A stretch of DNA of 7,767 nt. Source: Thermoflexia bacterium (lineage in GTDB: Bacteria; Chloroflexota; Anaerolineae; B4-G1; SLSP01). The position numbers and the translations under genes were made by a program. Shown here one piece after another: positions 1 to 5,869 of the stretch. The stretch is taken from the NCBI GenBank assembly GCA_030605705.1, contig JAUWHU010000469.1, forward strand, positions 1 through 7,767, written 5' to 3'. The notes beneath the pieces were generated by a model. That model was not told the DNA's origin. It was given only the letters and a program-made list of their open reading frames with translations, and ran no database searches. Every line of letters starts with the position of its first letter. Positions within the stretch are counted from its first letter, which is position 1.

Positions 1-65
1 ACTTTATCGTAGGCATCTACGCGCGGGACGCTCTTGCCCACAGGATTAGATGTTTGTGTTGTCAT
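1..65 (-). CDS. Molybdopterin-binding catalytic subunit of a xanthine dehydrogenase-family enzyme (N-terminus only, cut by window edge)
   Basis: Only the first 21 codons are present; they read MTTQTSNPVGKSVPRVDAYDK and run off the left edge. The pattern VGKSVPRVDAYDK is the usual opening of the large molybdenum-cofactor subunit of the xanthine dehydrogenase/CO dehydrogenase/aldehyde oxidase family, where it normally continues into a TG-A-Y-DD segment. An AAGGAG ribosome binding site lies 6 nt upstream of the ATG at 65-63, which fixes the start. It follows the [2Fe-2S] subunit gene (168-635) on the same strand with a 102-nt gap, and the FAD subunit lies further upstream, so the three separate subunits of one enzyme are encoded in the order FAD, FeS, Mo. 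This subunit would carry out the hydroxylation of the heterocyclic or aldehyde substrate. Substrate specificity cannot be read because the active-site part is outside the window. Confidence 0.8.
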   Translation of the reverse strand, partial: MTTQTSNPVGKSVPRVDAYDK

Positions 66-167
66 AGGTTGCTCCTTAAATGATAAACATGGTGCATGAT
101 GCGTGTTGCGTGGTCCGTGCAGAGTTCTTGAGCAACGGAACACGCACCACGGAACCGGCCCACAACC
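66..167. repeat. Intergenic heptamer-type inverted repeat
   Basis: Arms at 102-118 and 135-151 are complementary at 15 of 17 positions around a 16-nt loop. The left arm begins with the heptamer GCGTGTT followed by GCGTGGT, the same unit found at 6781-6843 and, as GCGTATT, at 5817-5868. In the minus-strand transcript the hairpin falls between the [2Fe-2S] and the large-subunit genes. No T-tract follows it, so it looks more like a dispersed repeat or mRNA processing/stability hairpin than a terminator, which would be unexpected between two subunits of one enzyme. Confidence 0.65.
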
Positions 168-635
168 TTATTGCCCATTACCTGCCACGTCCAACACCGC
201 ATCCACGATCCGCACGTAACCGGTGCAACGGCAAAGGTTGCCGGCCAGGGCGTGTTTGATCTCATCTACGTTGGGATGCGGGTTCTCATCCAACAAGCCT
301 TTGGCGCTCATCAGCACTCCCGGCGTGCAGAAACCGCATTGGACAGCGTTGTGTTCGATGAAAGCCTTTTGCAGCGGGTGCAGCTCGCCGTCCCGCGCCA
401 AACCTTCGACAGTCTCGATCTCGTGGCCGGCGGCTTCCACGGCCAACACCATGCAGGAGTTGACGGGTTTACCGTCGAGCAGCACGGTACACGCGCCACA
501 TTCGCCGTTCTCGCAGCCGCGCTTGGGGCTGGTGATTCCCAGCTTCTCTCGCAGCACATCCAACAACGTGTGCTGGGATTTCACGGCGACGGTGTAAGGT
601 TCGCCATTCACATTAAAGGTAATCTCATGTAGCAT
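168..635 (-). CDS. [2Fe-2S] iron-sulfur subunit of a xanthine dehydrogenase-family molybdenum hydroxylase
   Basis: A 155-residue protein of the usual length for the small electron-transfer subunit (CoxS/HcrC/XdhC type). Residues 1-75 form a plant-type ferredoxin domain with C41, C46, C49 (motif CENGECGAC) and C61 as ligands of one [2Fe-2S] cluster. Residues 76-150 form the helical second domain with the pairs C100-x2-C103 (QCGFCTPG) and C135-x-C137 (LCRCTGY) for the second cluster. All eight ligands are present, so the protein should be functional. It passes electrons from the molybdenum centre to FAD in the neighbouring subunit (854-1741). The start ATG at 635 has AAGGAG 6 nt upstream. There is no Tat or Sec signal, so the enzyme is cytoplasmic. 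The family is certain; the enzyme's substrate (xanthine, another N-heterocycle or an aldehyde) is not shown by this subunit. Confidence 0.96.
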   Translation of the reverse strand: MLHEITFNVNGEPYTVAVKSQHTLLDVLREKLGITSPKRGCENGECGACTVLLDGKPVNSCMVLAVEAAGHEIETVEGLARDGELHPLQKAFIEHNAVQCGFCTPGVLMSAKGLLDENPHPNVDEIKHALAGNLCRCTGYVRIVDAVLDVAGNGQ

Positions 636-853
636 AGTGTGCTCCTTGTCGTAAAACGCGTATCATCTCAATAATCCGGGGCGTCTTGAGCCGGTCTTGC
701 TCTTTTCTGCCACGAATTTCACGAATTAACACGAAAAAGAGAGGAAAATTAGTGAAATTGTGCGCAGTGTGGGCAGGGATTGCCCACCAATTCGTGGCTG
801 ATTTTTGCTGCGCTCCATGATTTGCCCCCACTTTTTGAGAAGATACTAAAACG
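636..853. repeat. Interrupted inverted repeat of the CCACGAATTTCACGAA type, with an inserted small hairpin
   Basis: The 218-nt gap between the FAD and [2Fe-2S] subunit genes holds no credible gene. The left arm GCCACGAATTTCAC is at 709-722. Its complement is split: GTGAAATT at 752-759 and AATTCGTGGC at 789-798. The 29 nt between the halves (760-788) contain a perfect 7-bp hairpin, GTGGGCA (769-775) and TGCCCAC (781-787) with a 5-nt loop, and AATT appears on both sides of the insert, as if duplicated. I recognise the outer motif as a common intergenic repeat of several bacterial phyla; that statement rests on memory, not on a search. Confidence 0.7.
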
Positions 854-1741
854 CTAATGTTCTAACTGCTCCACCACGTGTTGCAATGCGCGGCGGGTGA
901 GTCTGACAACCATCTCACGGCGGTAAGCTGCCGTCGCTCGCACATCGTCAATCGGATGGCTGGCAGCCAGAGCCAGTTGCGCCGCCTGCTCCAGAGACAC
1001 AGCATCGTGACCGGCAGAAAGCACGGCTTCGGCTTCCGGTACACGGATGGGGGTCGGGGCGACGGCACAGAGGGCCAGCCGCCATTGGTACCCGCCGGCG
1101 TAGGGAACGGCCAGAGCCGACACACCGACGAGCGCCAGGTCCGCGCCTCGACGGCGGCTCAAACGCTCGTAGCTGCCCGCACTGCCCTCCGGTAGCGGGG
1201 GCAGAAGTACCGCGACGATGATCTCGCCCGGCCGGAGCGCGGTCTTGCGCGGCCCCAGAAAAAATTTCGTGACCGGGATGCAGCGCTCCCCTCCCGCGCC
1301 CTGGATAAGCACCTCGGCTTCCAACACCAGAAGCGCGGACAGCGTATCTCCTGCCGGAGAAGCGGTGCCCATGTTGCCACCGAGGGTGGCGCGATTGCGC
1401 ACCTGCTCGTGACCCACAGCGCCGGCGGCCTGGGCCAACACGCCCCAGTGACGGTTGACCAGCGGTGAGCGCGCGATCTCGCTCATGCGCACAGCCGCGC
1501 CAACGTAGAGGCACTCACCCTCACAGACGCCGCAGCCGGGGCCGCCAGCTACCGGCTTGATGTCGCGCAGGCCGGGCAGCTCCTTGATGTCCACCACGAT
1601 GTCGGGACTCCAGCGCTCGTCACGCACCATCGGGATCAAATCGGTGGACCCCGCCAGCGGCATGACCACCTTGTCAGGCATAGTCAGCAATTTGAAGGCT
1701 TCATCAAATGACTCAGGTTGGTAATAATCAAATGGTCGCAT
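854..1741 (-). CDS. FAD-binding subunit of a xanthine dehydrogenase-family molybdenum hydroxylase
   Basis: A 295-residue protein matching the usual size of the CoxM/HcrB-type flavoprotein subunit. Residues 1-170 are the FAD-binding PCMH-like domain, with PLAGSTDLIP at 28-37 and the second flavin motif TLGGNMGTASPAGD at 119-132. Residues 180-290 form the CO-dehydrogenase flavoprotein C-terminal domain. It accepts electrons from the [2Fe-2S] subunit and passes them to NAD+ or another acceptor. The ATG at 1741 is preceded by AAGGAGG, 5 nt away. An odd feature is a short cysteine cluster, C70-x2-C73-x3-C77, in the loop before the LYVGAAV strand, where related proteins normally have a short cysteine-free turn. 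It is not at the position of the [4Fe-4S] insert of 4-hydroxybenzoyl-CoA reductase, which lies further on in the FAD domain. It follows the permease gene, separated by a palindrome, and precedes the FeS subunit. Confidence 0.95.
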   Translation of the reverse strand: MRPFDYYQPESFDEAFKLLTMPDKVVMPLAGSTDLIPMVRDERWSPDIVVDIKELPGLRDIKPVAGGPGCGVCEGECLYVGAAVRMSEIARSPLVNRHWGVLAQAAGAVGHEQVRNRATLGGNMGTASPAGDTLSALLVLEAEVLIQGAGGERCIPVTKFFLGPRKTALRPGEIIVAVLLPPLPEGSAGSYERLSRRRGADLALVGVSALAVPYAGGYQWRLALCAVAPTPIRVPEAEAVLSAGHDAVSLEQAAQLALAASHPIDDVRATAAYRREMVVRLTRRALQHVVEQLEH

Positions 1742-1753
1742 AGGACCCTCCTT

Positions 1754-1827
1754 CTAAAGACAAAGGATGCGTAGGGGCGCGAGTGACGCGCCCCTACGAA
1801 AATGCTCCACGGGAAACCCTAAAGACA
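1754..1827. repeat. Perfect 12-bp palindrome flanked by 9-bp direct repeats
   Basis: CGTAGGGGCGCG at 1770-1781 and CGCGCCCCTACG at 1787-1798 form a perfect 12-bp stem with loop AGTGA. The 9-mer CTAAAGACA occurs on both sides, at 1754-1762 and 1819-1827. In the minus-strand transcript the hairpin lies about 30 nt after the permease stop and about 28 nt before the FAD-subunit start. No T-tract follows, so it is a weak terminator candidate. GTAGGGGCGC palindromes of this kind are, as I recall, dispersed in intergenic DNA of Chloroflexota and cyanobacteria. The flanking 9-mer may mark insertion or may be chance. Confidence 0.7.
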
Positions 1828-1829
1828 GG

Positions 1830-3197
1830 TTAGGAATTCGGGTTCTCCCGCGTCTTCACGCCGAAACGCTCTGGTGGGAAGATCAGGAAGATCGCGTTGA
1901 GGATAATGCCGGCCACCGCGCCCGCCGCGATGCAGGGCAAACCATCCGGGAAAACGGTGCCCACGGGAATGGGAACATACCCTCCGCCGACCACCTGCCC
2001 ACCGATAGCGACGATGGTGATGACCGCGCCCACAGCCAGCTCTTTGGGATCAAAGAGGTTGACCTTCTCCGACTGGATCAACGCAATACCTTGCATCCCG
2101 ATGACACCGAAGAGATAGATGGCGAGACCGCCGGTCACGGCAACAGGGATGGAGTGTACCAGCGCGGACAGCTTCCCGACGAACCCCAACAAGACGGCCA
2201 TGATGCCGGCGGTCACCAGCACCGGGCCGGAGTAGTTGCGGGTGATGGCCATCAGCGAGTTGTTCTCACCGTAGTTGGTACCGGCCACACCACCGAACAT
2301 GCCGTTGATGAAGTCTCCCAATCCATCCAGGATCAGATTGAAGCCGATGAACTCGCTCAGGTGATAGCGTTTCTTCTCCAAATCGTCGGCCAGTTTGTCC
2401 ACGTAGAGGCTGATCTGGTAAAGGTGAGCCGTGGATTCGGGGATAGTGGCGATGGCGATGATGGCGATGGCGGCGACAGCCTCCCAGGCACGGGAATCGC
2501 CAAAGTTGGGTAACGTGAATCGGGGGATCTGGAACCAGGCTGCATCTCGTACCGGCTGAAGGTCGATCAAATCGTAAGGAATGCTGACCAGATAGCCAAC
2601 AATCGCGCCTAACAGGATGGGCAGCAAGCCGATGAAGCCGGCTCCCTGCAGGTAGACGGAGAGCGCAACAGTCACCAGCATGGTGATGAGGGCCACCATC
2701 CAGTTAGCGCTCGCCATGTCCAGGGCGGCCCCGCCCAACGTCACACCGATGACCAGAGCCACCGAGCCGGTGATGATGGGGGGCAAGACCTTATCCAGAG
2801 CGTCTTTCCCCATCTTGGTGATGACATAACCGACGATCATGTTTGCCACGCCGGTAGCCACAATGCCGACCTGCGCCAGACGCACGGCATCACCGGCGTA
2901 GACGCCGAATTCAGCGTGCGTCAAGGCGATGGTGGCAGCAATGTAGCTGAAGGAAGAACCGTAGTACAGCGGGATGAACTTGCCGAGAAAGAACCGCGAC
3001 AACAACAGAGCCGTAATCGTCGCCAGACCGGATACTGTCAAAACCGTCCCGACGTCGAAGCCGACCAGCAGAGCGACCAGCACCGTAGCGGGGAACATTG
3101 TCAAAACGTGCTGGAGGCCCAACAACAACATTTGCCCGAACTCAGGTGCTTCATTGGGCAGAAATCCGTAAACCTTGGGTTTGCTCTCGTTAGCCAT
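1830..3197 (-). CDS. NCS2-family nucleobase permease (uracil/xanthine permease, UraA-like)
   Basis: A 455-residue, very hydrophobic protein with the length and pattern of 14-segment NCS2 (nucleobase-ascorbate) transporters, which import a nucleobase with protons across the inner membrane. Visible family marks are the GLQH motif at 27-30 in the first segment, YYGSSFSYIA at 78-87 (the half-helix TM3 region, compare GSSFAFI in UraA), PESTAH at 253-258, where E254 and H258 align with UraA E241 and H245, and GTNYGENNSLMAITR at 306-320, where E311 aligns with UraA E290. The YGEN-MAITR form is typical of uracil carriers; purine-type NCS2 carriers differ here. I therefore lean to a uracil-like base, although related carriers are often annotated as xanthine permeases. 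AAGGAG lies 8 nt before the ATG at 3197, and a candidate promoter sits just upstream (3217-3244), so this gene may begin its own transcript leading into the molybdenum hydroxylase genes. Confidence 0.95.
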   Translation of the reverse strand: MANESKPKVYGFLPNEAPEFGQMLLLGLQHVLTMFPATVLVALLVGFDVGTVLTVSGLATITALLLSRFFLGKFIPLYYGSSFSYIAATIALTHAEFGVYAGDAVRLAQVGIVATGVANMIVGYVITKMGKDALDKVLPPIITGSVALVIGVTLGGAALDMASANWMVALITMLVTVALSVYLQGAGFIGLLPILLGAIVGYLVSIPYDLIDLQPVRDAAWFQIPRFTLPNFGDSRAWEAVAAIAIIAIATIPESTAHLYQISLYVDKLADDLEKKRYHLSEFIGFNLILDGLGDFINGMFGGVAGTNYGENNSLMAITRNYSGPVLVTAGIMAVLLGFVGKLSALVHSIPVAVTGGLAIYLFGVIGMQGIALIQSEKVNLFDPKELAVGAVITIVAIGGQVVGGGYVPIPVGTVFPDGLPCIAAGAVAGIILNAIFLIFPPERFGVKTRENPNS

Positions 3198-3216
3198 TAA
3201 ATTTTCTCCTTAAAGG

Positions 3217-3244
3217 CCTATAAAAAGACTAAACGACTTGACAA
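3217..3244 (-). promoter_or_regulatory. Candidate sigma-70 promoter of the permease gene
   Basis: Read on the minus strand, TTGTCA (3244-3239, one mismatch to TTGACA) and TATAGG (3222-3217, four of six to TATAAT) are separated by 16 nt. The -10 box lies 19 nt upstream of the permease ATG, which would give a short leader of roughly 10-15 nt carrying TTAAGGAG. The position directly after a terminator-like hairpin and before a strong ribosome binding site supports it, but the match is modest. Confidence 0.4.
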
Positions 3245-3387
3245 AGACAGAAGCGAAAATCCAGAGTTACACCACATCCCTTTCTAATTACTCAATACTC
3301 ACCTCCCTTGTAGATTACTGGAGTTTGGCAAATTTTCCCTCCCCCACAGCTACGACATGGTACCAAGAAATCGCAAGATATGGGGAA

Positions 3388-3440
3388 CGTAGTGGCGACT
3401 TCACTCTGGTCTTGTTTGAACGACTAAAGTCGTTACTACG
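3388..3440. repeat. Imperfect inverted repeat (CGTAGT..CGACTT)
   Basis: Arms 3388-3401 and 3427-3440 match at 12 of 14 positions with a 25-nt loop. Inside the right half, AACGAC (3419-3424) and GTCGTT (3429-3434) make a second small stem with loop TAAA, so the region can fold in two ways. I recall motifs like CGACTAAAGTCGTTACTACGA as dispersed intergenic repeats in environmental genomes; copy number in this genome is unknown. Confidence 0.55.
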
Positions 3441-3490
3441 AGCAAAATTGCCAATGTCCAGTAAATTAAAAACGTCTTGCGTCAGCGGTA

Positions 3491-3519
3491 CCAGGGCAGC
3501 GGTAGCTGCGCCGCCCTGG
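3491..3519 (-). terminator. Terminator-like hairpin after the DUF35 gene
   Basis: On the minus strand, 13 nt after the DUF35 stop codon, CCAGGGCGGCG and CGCTGCCCTGG form an 11-bp GC-rich stem (one G-U pair) with the 7-nt loop CAGCTAC. A TTTTT run follows only about 20 nt later, so it is not a textbook intrinsic terminator. Its place at the end of the GNAT/thiolase/DUF35 unit makes a 3'-end role likely. Confidence 0.5.
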
Positions 3520-3531
3520 CCTTACCAAAAC

Positions 3532-3882
3532 TTAGAGCGGCTCAAATTTGAGGCCGTAGACCGGCTCGCCATAGACGTAGCGGACCGGCTCCCAGCTAGG
3601 TTTCATGGTCATACCAGACTTGATACCCCCCAGAGACTCGGCCTTGATCTGCCCCAACGCCTTGACGCCATTCTCAAACTGGGCTATGCCGATGATCAAG
3701 AAACGCTCATCGAAGCCCCAGGGCAGGTTGAACTGCTGTGTATAAGCCAGCAGCTTGACGTTACCCTCAGGTTTAAGCTCCTCGAACTCGCGACTCTTAC
3801 ACTTCAGACAGCGCTCGTGTTTGGGATAGTGAATATGGCCGCATTTCTTGCACTTGTACGCCGTGATCTTGATCTCGTTCAT
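3532..3882 (-). CDS. DUF35 zinc-ribbon/OB-fold protein, partner of the thiolase-like protein
   Basis: With the ATG at 3882 the protein has 116 residues, normal for the family. Residues 1-35 are the rubredoxin-like zinc ribbon with C11-x2-C14 and C25-x2-C28; the rest is an OB fold (YTQQFNLPWGF, IAQFENGVKALGQI) with the usual G-V/A-L-G-Q-I strand. A longer reading from 3909 adds nine residues, but ATG 3882 is preferred because it overlaps the thiolase stop as ATGA (translational coupling), places the start just before the zinc ribbon, and has GGGGTGG upstream. Proteins of this family form tight complexes with thiolase-superfamily enzymes: in archaeal acetoacetyl-CoA thiolase/HMG-CoA synthase they bridge the partners and help bind CoA, BbsA pairs with the thiolase BbsB, and the DUF35 domain of ChsH2 pairs with the aldolase Ltp2. 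Here it must partner the product of the adjoining gene. Confidence 0.92.
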   Translation of the reverse strand: MNEIKITAYKCKKCGHIHYPKHERCLKCKSREFEELKPEGNVKLLAYTQQFNLPWGFDERFLIIGIAQFENGVKALGQIKAESLGGIKSGMTMKPSWEPVRYVYGEPVYGLKFEPL

Positions 3883-5072
3883 TTCCCACCCCGCTTCAGG
3901 ATGAAACACAGGACATTGTTGCCGAAGCCGCCGAAGTTGACGCTCAAGCCGGTCTTGGCATTCTTTACCTGGCGCTCTTTGGGCAGCTCATGCCGCAGCT
4001 GCCACGTGAGCTCCACCAGCTGGGCCACGCCCGTCCCCCCCACCGGGTGACCACGCGCCTTAAGCCCGCCAGAAACGTTGATGGGGATTTGTCCGCCGAG
4101 CTTAGTCTTGCCCGCCAACACGGCCTTGCCACCCTCGCCCTTCTTGAAAAAGCCTACGTGCTCGCTCTCGGCGATCTCCAGGATGGTGAAAGCATCGTGC
4201 AATTCAGCCACGTCAATGTCGCTGGGCTTCAGATTCGCCCGTTTGAAGGCCTGTTGCGCTGCTAACGTAACGGCTTTGAGATCCGTGGGGTCCTCGCGCT
4301 CCTGGAGCGCGTGGGTGTCCGTCGCCTGACCGAAGCCGGCAACCAGAATGGGAACGTTCTTGGTGAGTTCTTGCGCCATCTCCAGCGGGCAGAGGATCAA
4401 GGCCGCCGCGCCATCGCTCACAGGGCAGGCATCGTAGAGGTGCAACGGATCGGCCATCGCCGGATTGTTGACTACCGAATGAGGACTATCTAAAATTCCC
4501 TCCCGCGTGATCAGCATCTCGACGTGGGCGTAAGGGTTAAGCGCACCCATGGCCTGGTTTTTGATAGCGACCGCCACCAGCATCTCGCGGGTGAGACCAT
4601 ACTTCTCCATGTACAAGCGGGTGAATATACCCGCCATGCCGGGCAGAGTGATACCGTAGGGATACTCCACTTCAGGATGCGTGAGCGTAGCGACAAAATC
4701 CGTGGCCTTCCAGCCCGTGACTTCGCGCATCTTCTCACCGCCGGCCACCAGGACCGTATCGTAGTAGCCGGAGGCCACAGCGAGCACGCCGTTTTTCACC
4801 GCCGACGCGCCCGACGCCGGCCCGTTCTCCACCGTGTCCGCCGCAGCGGGCAACAGCGATAACCGGTCCACCAGCGCACTGGCGATCGCCGTTTGGTGCT
4901 GGAGAATGCCACCGCCCATGTTCGCCACGTAGACAGCATCCACACCCTTATCACCCAGGCCGGCGTCGTCCAATGCATGCATGGAAGCGTAAGCCAGCAT
5001 ATCAACCAATGTATCTTCATCGCGGCGTCCGAAGGGGATCATCCCGACACCGATAATCGCAACGTCTCTCAT
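3879..5072 (-). CDS. Thiolase-superfamily (SCP2/archaeal-type) protein lacking the nucleophilic cysteine
   Basis: A 397-residue protein of full thiolase length, of the SCP2-thiolase/archaeal acetyl-CoA acetyltransferase type that works with DUF35 partners. The opening RDVAIIGVGMIPFGRR, the HDAF motif (292-295), SGGLKARGHPVGGTG (334-348, with catalytic-type H342) and the closing NFGGFG (379-384) are all in place. The nucleophile motif, however, reads VENGPASG at 81-88: relatives have VENACASG, so P85 stands where the acylated cysteine should be. The bases (GGG CCG GCG on the coding strand) leave no doubt about the translation. A normal ping-pong thiolase mechanism is therefore unlikely; a lyase/retro-aldolase role such as that of Ltp2, or a non-catalytic CoA-binding role, fits better (inference). 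Its stop overlaps the DUF35 start by 4 nt, and its ribosome binding site GGGGAGGTGA lies across the end of the GNAT gene, so the three genes are co-translated. Confidence 0.93.
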   Translation of the reverse strand: MRDVAIIGVGMIPFGRRDEDTLVDMLAYASMHALDDAGLGDKGVDAVYVANMGGGILQHQTAIASALVDRLSLLPAAADTVENGPASGASAVKNGVLAVASGYYDTVLVAGGEKMREVTGWKATDFVATLTHPEVEYPYGITLPGMAGIFTRLYMEKYGLTREMLVAVAIKNQAMGALNPYAHVEMLITREGILDSPHSVVNNPAMADPLHLYDACPVSDGAAALILCPLEMAQELTKNVPILVAGFGQATDTHALQEREDPTDLKAVTLAAQQAFKRANLKPSDIDVAELHDAFTILEIAESEHVGFFKKGEGGKAVLAGKTKLGGQIPINVSGGLKARGHPVGGTGVAQLVELTWQLRHELPKERQVKNAKTGLSVNFGGFGNNVLCFILKRGGK

Positions 5073-5076
5073 CTCA

Positions 5077-5086
5077 TCACCTCCCC
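5077..5086 (-). promoter_or_regulatory. Coupled ribosome binding site of the thiolase-like gene
   Basis: On the minus strand GGGGAGGTGA, a near-perfect Shine-Dalgarno sequence, contains the TGA stop of the GNAT gene and lies 4 nt before the thiolase ATG. This arrangement indicates translational coupling and supports both the GNAT stop and the thiolase start. Confidence 0.75.
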
Positions 5087-5766
5087 TTGACCCCGGCGAT
5101 TTTCTCGCGGATCATGTCTTCGTCTGCCACGATGATCTCCCGCTCCGCTGCCTCCAGCAATGCGGGGGGTACCGGGCGATCACCGACGACCAATCGCGAC
5201 TTAGTCGCAAAGTACAGCTCGCGCGTGAGACGATACGAGGGCGCGCCGCCCAGTTCGTGCGGGATGCCTGTCGGCTCCAAGCCATACTCGATCATCCAGC
5301 GCCGGAACCCGATAGGGCTTTCGGCCACGATCAACACCTCCTCTTGTTCCAAATACTCAATGTGATGTTCCATCTTAGCGGCGAAGAGGTGCGAGCCGAC
5401 GCGCAGTCCACGGTCAATGGCTAAGGTGTGCAGGCTCATGCCGGTCTTCGCATTGTACATACGACTGTTCACCATGCCTACTAAAATGCCATCCACCTGA
5501 CCGACGAGGCAGAACTCATTCTGCGTGCGGTGCGTGTACCAGCCCAGCAGTTCAGCATACAGACGCGCGCCGACGATATCGTAGTAGTCTTTATGGATGA
5601 ACAACGTCGGATGCACCGCCTTCAACAGCGTAGGCACCTCCTCACGCCGCGCCTCACGCACCACCAGCCGTTTCCCGTTCGCCAAAGTGATCACCTTAGC
5701 CGGGTACGGGGCCTGGGGGACCTCCGGCGGGCGCAGAACTAATTCCAATTCCATATCTACTGCCAT
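5077..5766 (-). CDS. GNAT-fold acyl-CoA-binding protein of unknown substrate
   Basis: A 229-residue protein with a divergent GNAT (acyl-CoA N-acyltransferase) layout: VVREARREEVPTLLKAV at 35-51 (strand 1/helix 1), CLVGQVDGILVGMVNSR at 86-102 (strands 2-3), LHTLAIDRGLRVGSHLFAAK at 112-131 (strand 4 and the CoA pyrophosphate loop; the usual R/Q-x-x-G-x-G/A appears as RGLRVGS), and VAESPIGFRRWMIEYGLEPTG at 147-167 (strand 5 and the helix ending in the Y-G-hydrophobic segment). About 30 residues at the N-terminus and 45 at the C-terminus are outside the core. I cannot name the acceptor. The fold is also used by enzymes that act on acyl-CoA without N-acetylation, such as malonyl-CoA decarboxylase. 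The start at 5766 has AAGGAG 6 nt upstream. It ends 4 nt before the thiolase-like gene, suggesting joint function in CoA chemistry. Confidence 0.75.
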   Translation of the reverse strand: MAVDMELELVLRPPEVPQAPYPAKVITLANGKRLVVREARREEVPTLLKAVHPTLFIHKDYYDIVGARLYAELLGWYTHRTQNEFCLVGQVDGILVGMVNSRMYNAKTGMSLHTLAIDRGLRVGSHLFAAKMEHHIEYLEQEEVLIVAESPIGFRRWMIEYGLEPTGIPHELGGAPSYRLTRELYFATKSRLVVGDRPVPPALLEAAEREIIVADEDMIREKIAGVKGR

Positions 5767-5816
5767 AACCTACTCCTTGTGTATAAGATTGACCGATCCA
5801 TGGAACTCTGCGTAAA

Positions 5817-5868
5817 ACGTATTGCGTATTCCGTTCTTTTGATACGCAATACGCAATACGCAATACGT
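5817..5868. repeat. Heptamer array and 14-bp inverted repeat after the cyclase gene
   Basis: ATACGCA is repeated three times in tandem (5842-5848, 5849-5855, 5856-5862), followed by a partial copy. Arm 5817-5830 (ACGTATTGCGTATT) is the perfect complement of 5855-5868. In the minus-strand transcript this hairpin begins 1 nt after the cyclase stop codon and is followed by TTTT, so it may double as a transcription terminator or mRNA 3' end. The unit on the plus strand, GCGTATT, differs by one base from the GCGTGTT unit at 6813-6840 and 101-107. Confidence 0.75.
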
Positions 5869-5869
5869 C

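Larger units (their letters stand above)
3198..3531. other. 334-nt intergenic region at a likely operon boundary
   Basis: It separates the DUF35 gene from the permease gene and is more AT-rich than the flanking genes. It contains, in minus-strand order, a terminator-like hairpin (3491-3519), an imperfect inverted repeat (3388-3440), and a candidate sigma-70 promoter (3217-3244). I see no credible small coding sequence on either strand; an open frame on the plus strand that enters from here runs antisense through the DUF35 gene and has no family character. I looked for a purine-type riboswitch in the leader and did not see its conserved core. Confidence 0.6.

Noticed and set aside
625..831. 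Possible 68-residue minus-strand protein between the FAD and FeS subunit genes
   Set aside because: It is a translation of the dispersed CCACGAATTTCACGAA repeat and runs into the FeS gene in another frame; no family character and no ribosome binding site at its start.
1767..2513. Long plus-strand open frame (248 codons)
   Set aside because: Antisense to the permease; its H/D/G/Q-rich translation is typical of a reverse shadow of a hydrophobic membrane protein.
3198..3300. Purine or xanthine riboswitch in the permease leader
   Set aside because: No conserved junction core was recognisable, and the candidate promoter would leave a leader too short to hold one.
3532..3909. DUF35 protein starting at ATG 3909
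   Set aside because: ATG 3882 gives the ATGA overlap with the thiolase stop, a G-rich site upstream and the usual family N-terminus; the nine extra residues overlap thiolase coding sequence and have no match to the family pattern.
3238..4050. Long plus-strand open frame (270 codons)
   Set aside because: It runs antisense through the DUF35 gene and the end of the thiolase gene; composition and lack of motifs mark it as a shadow.
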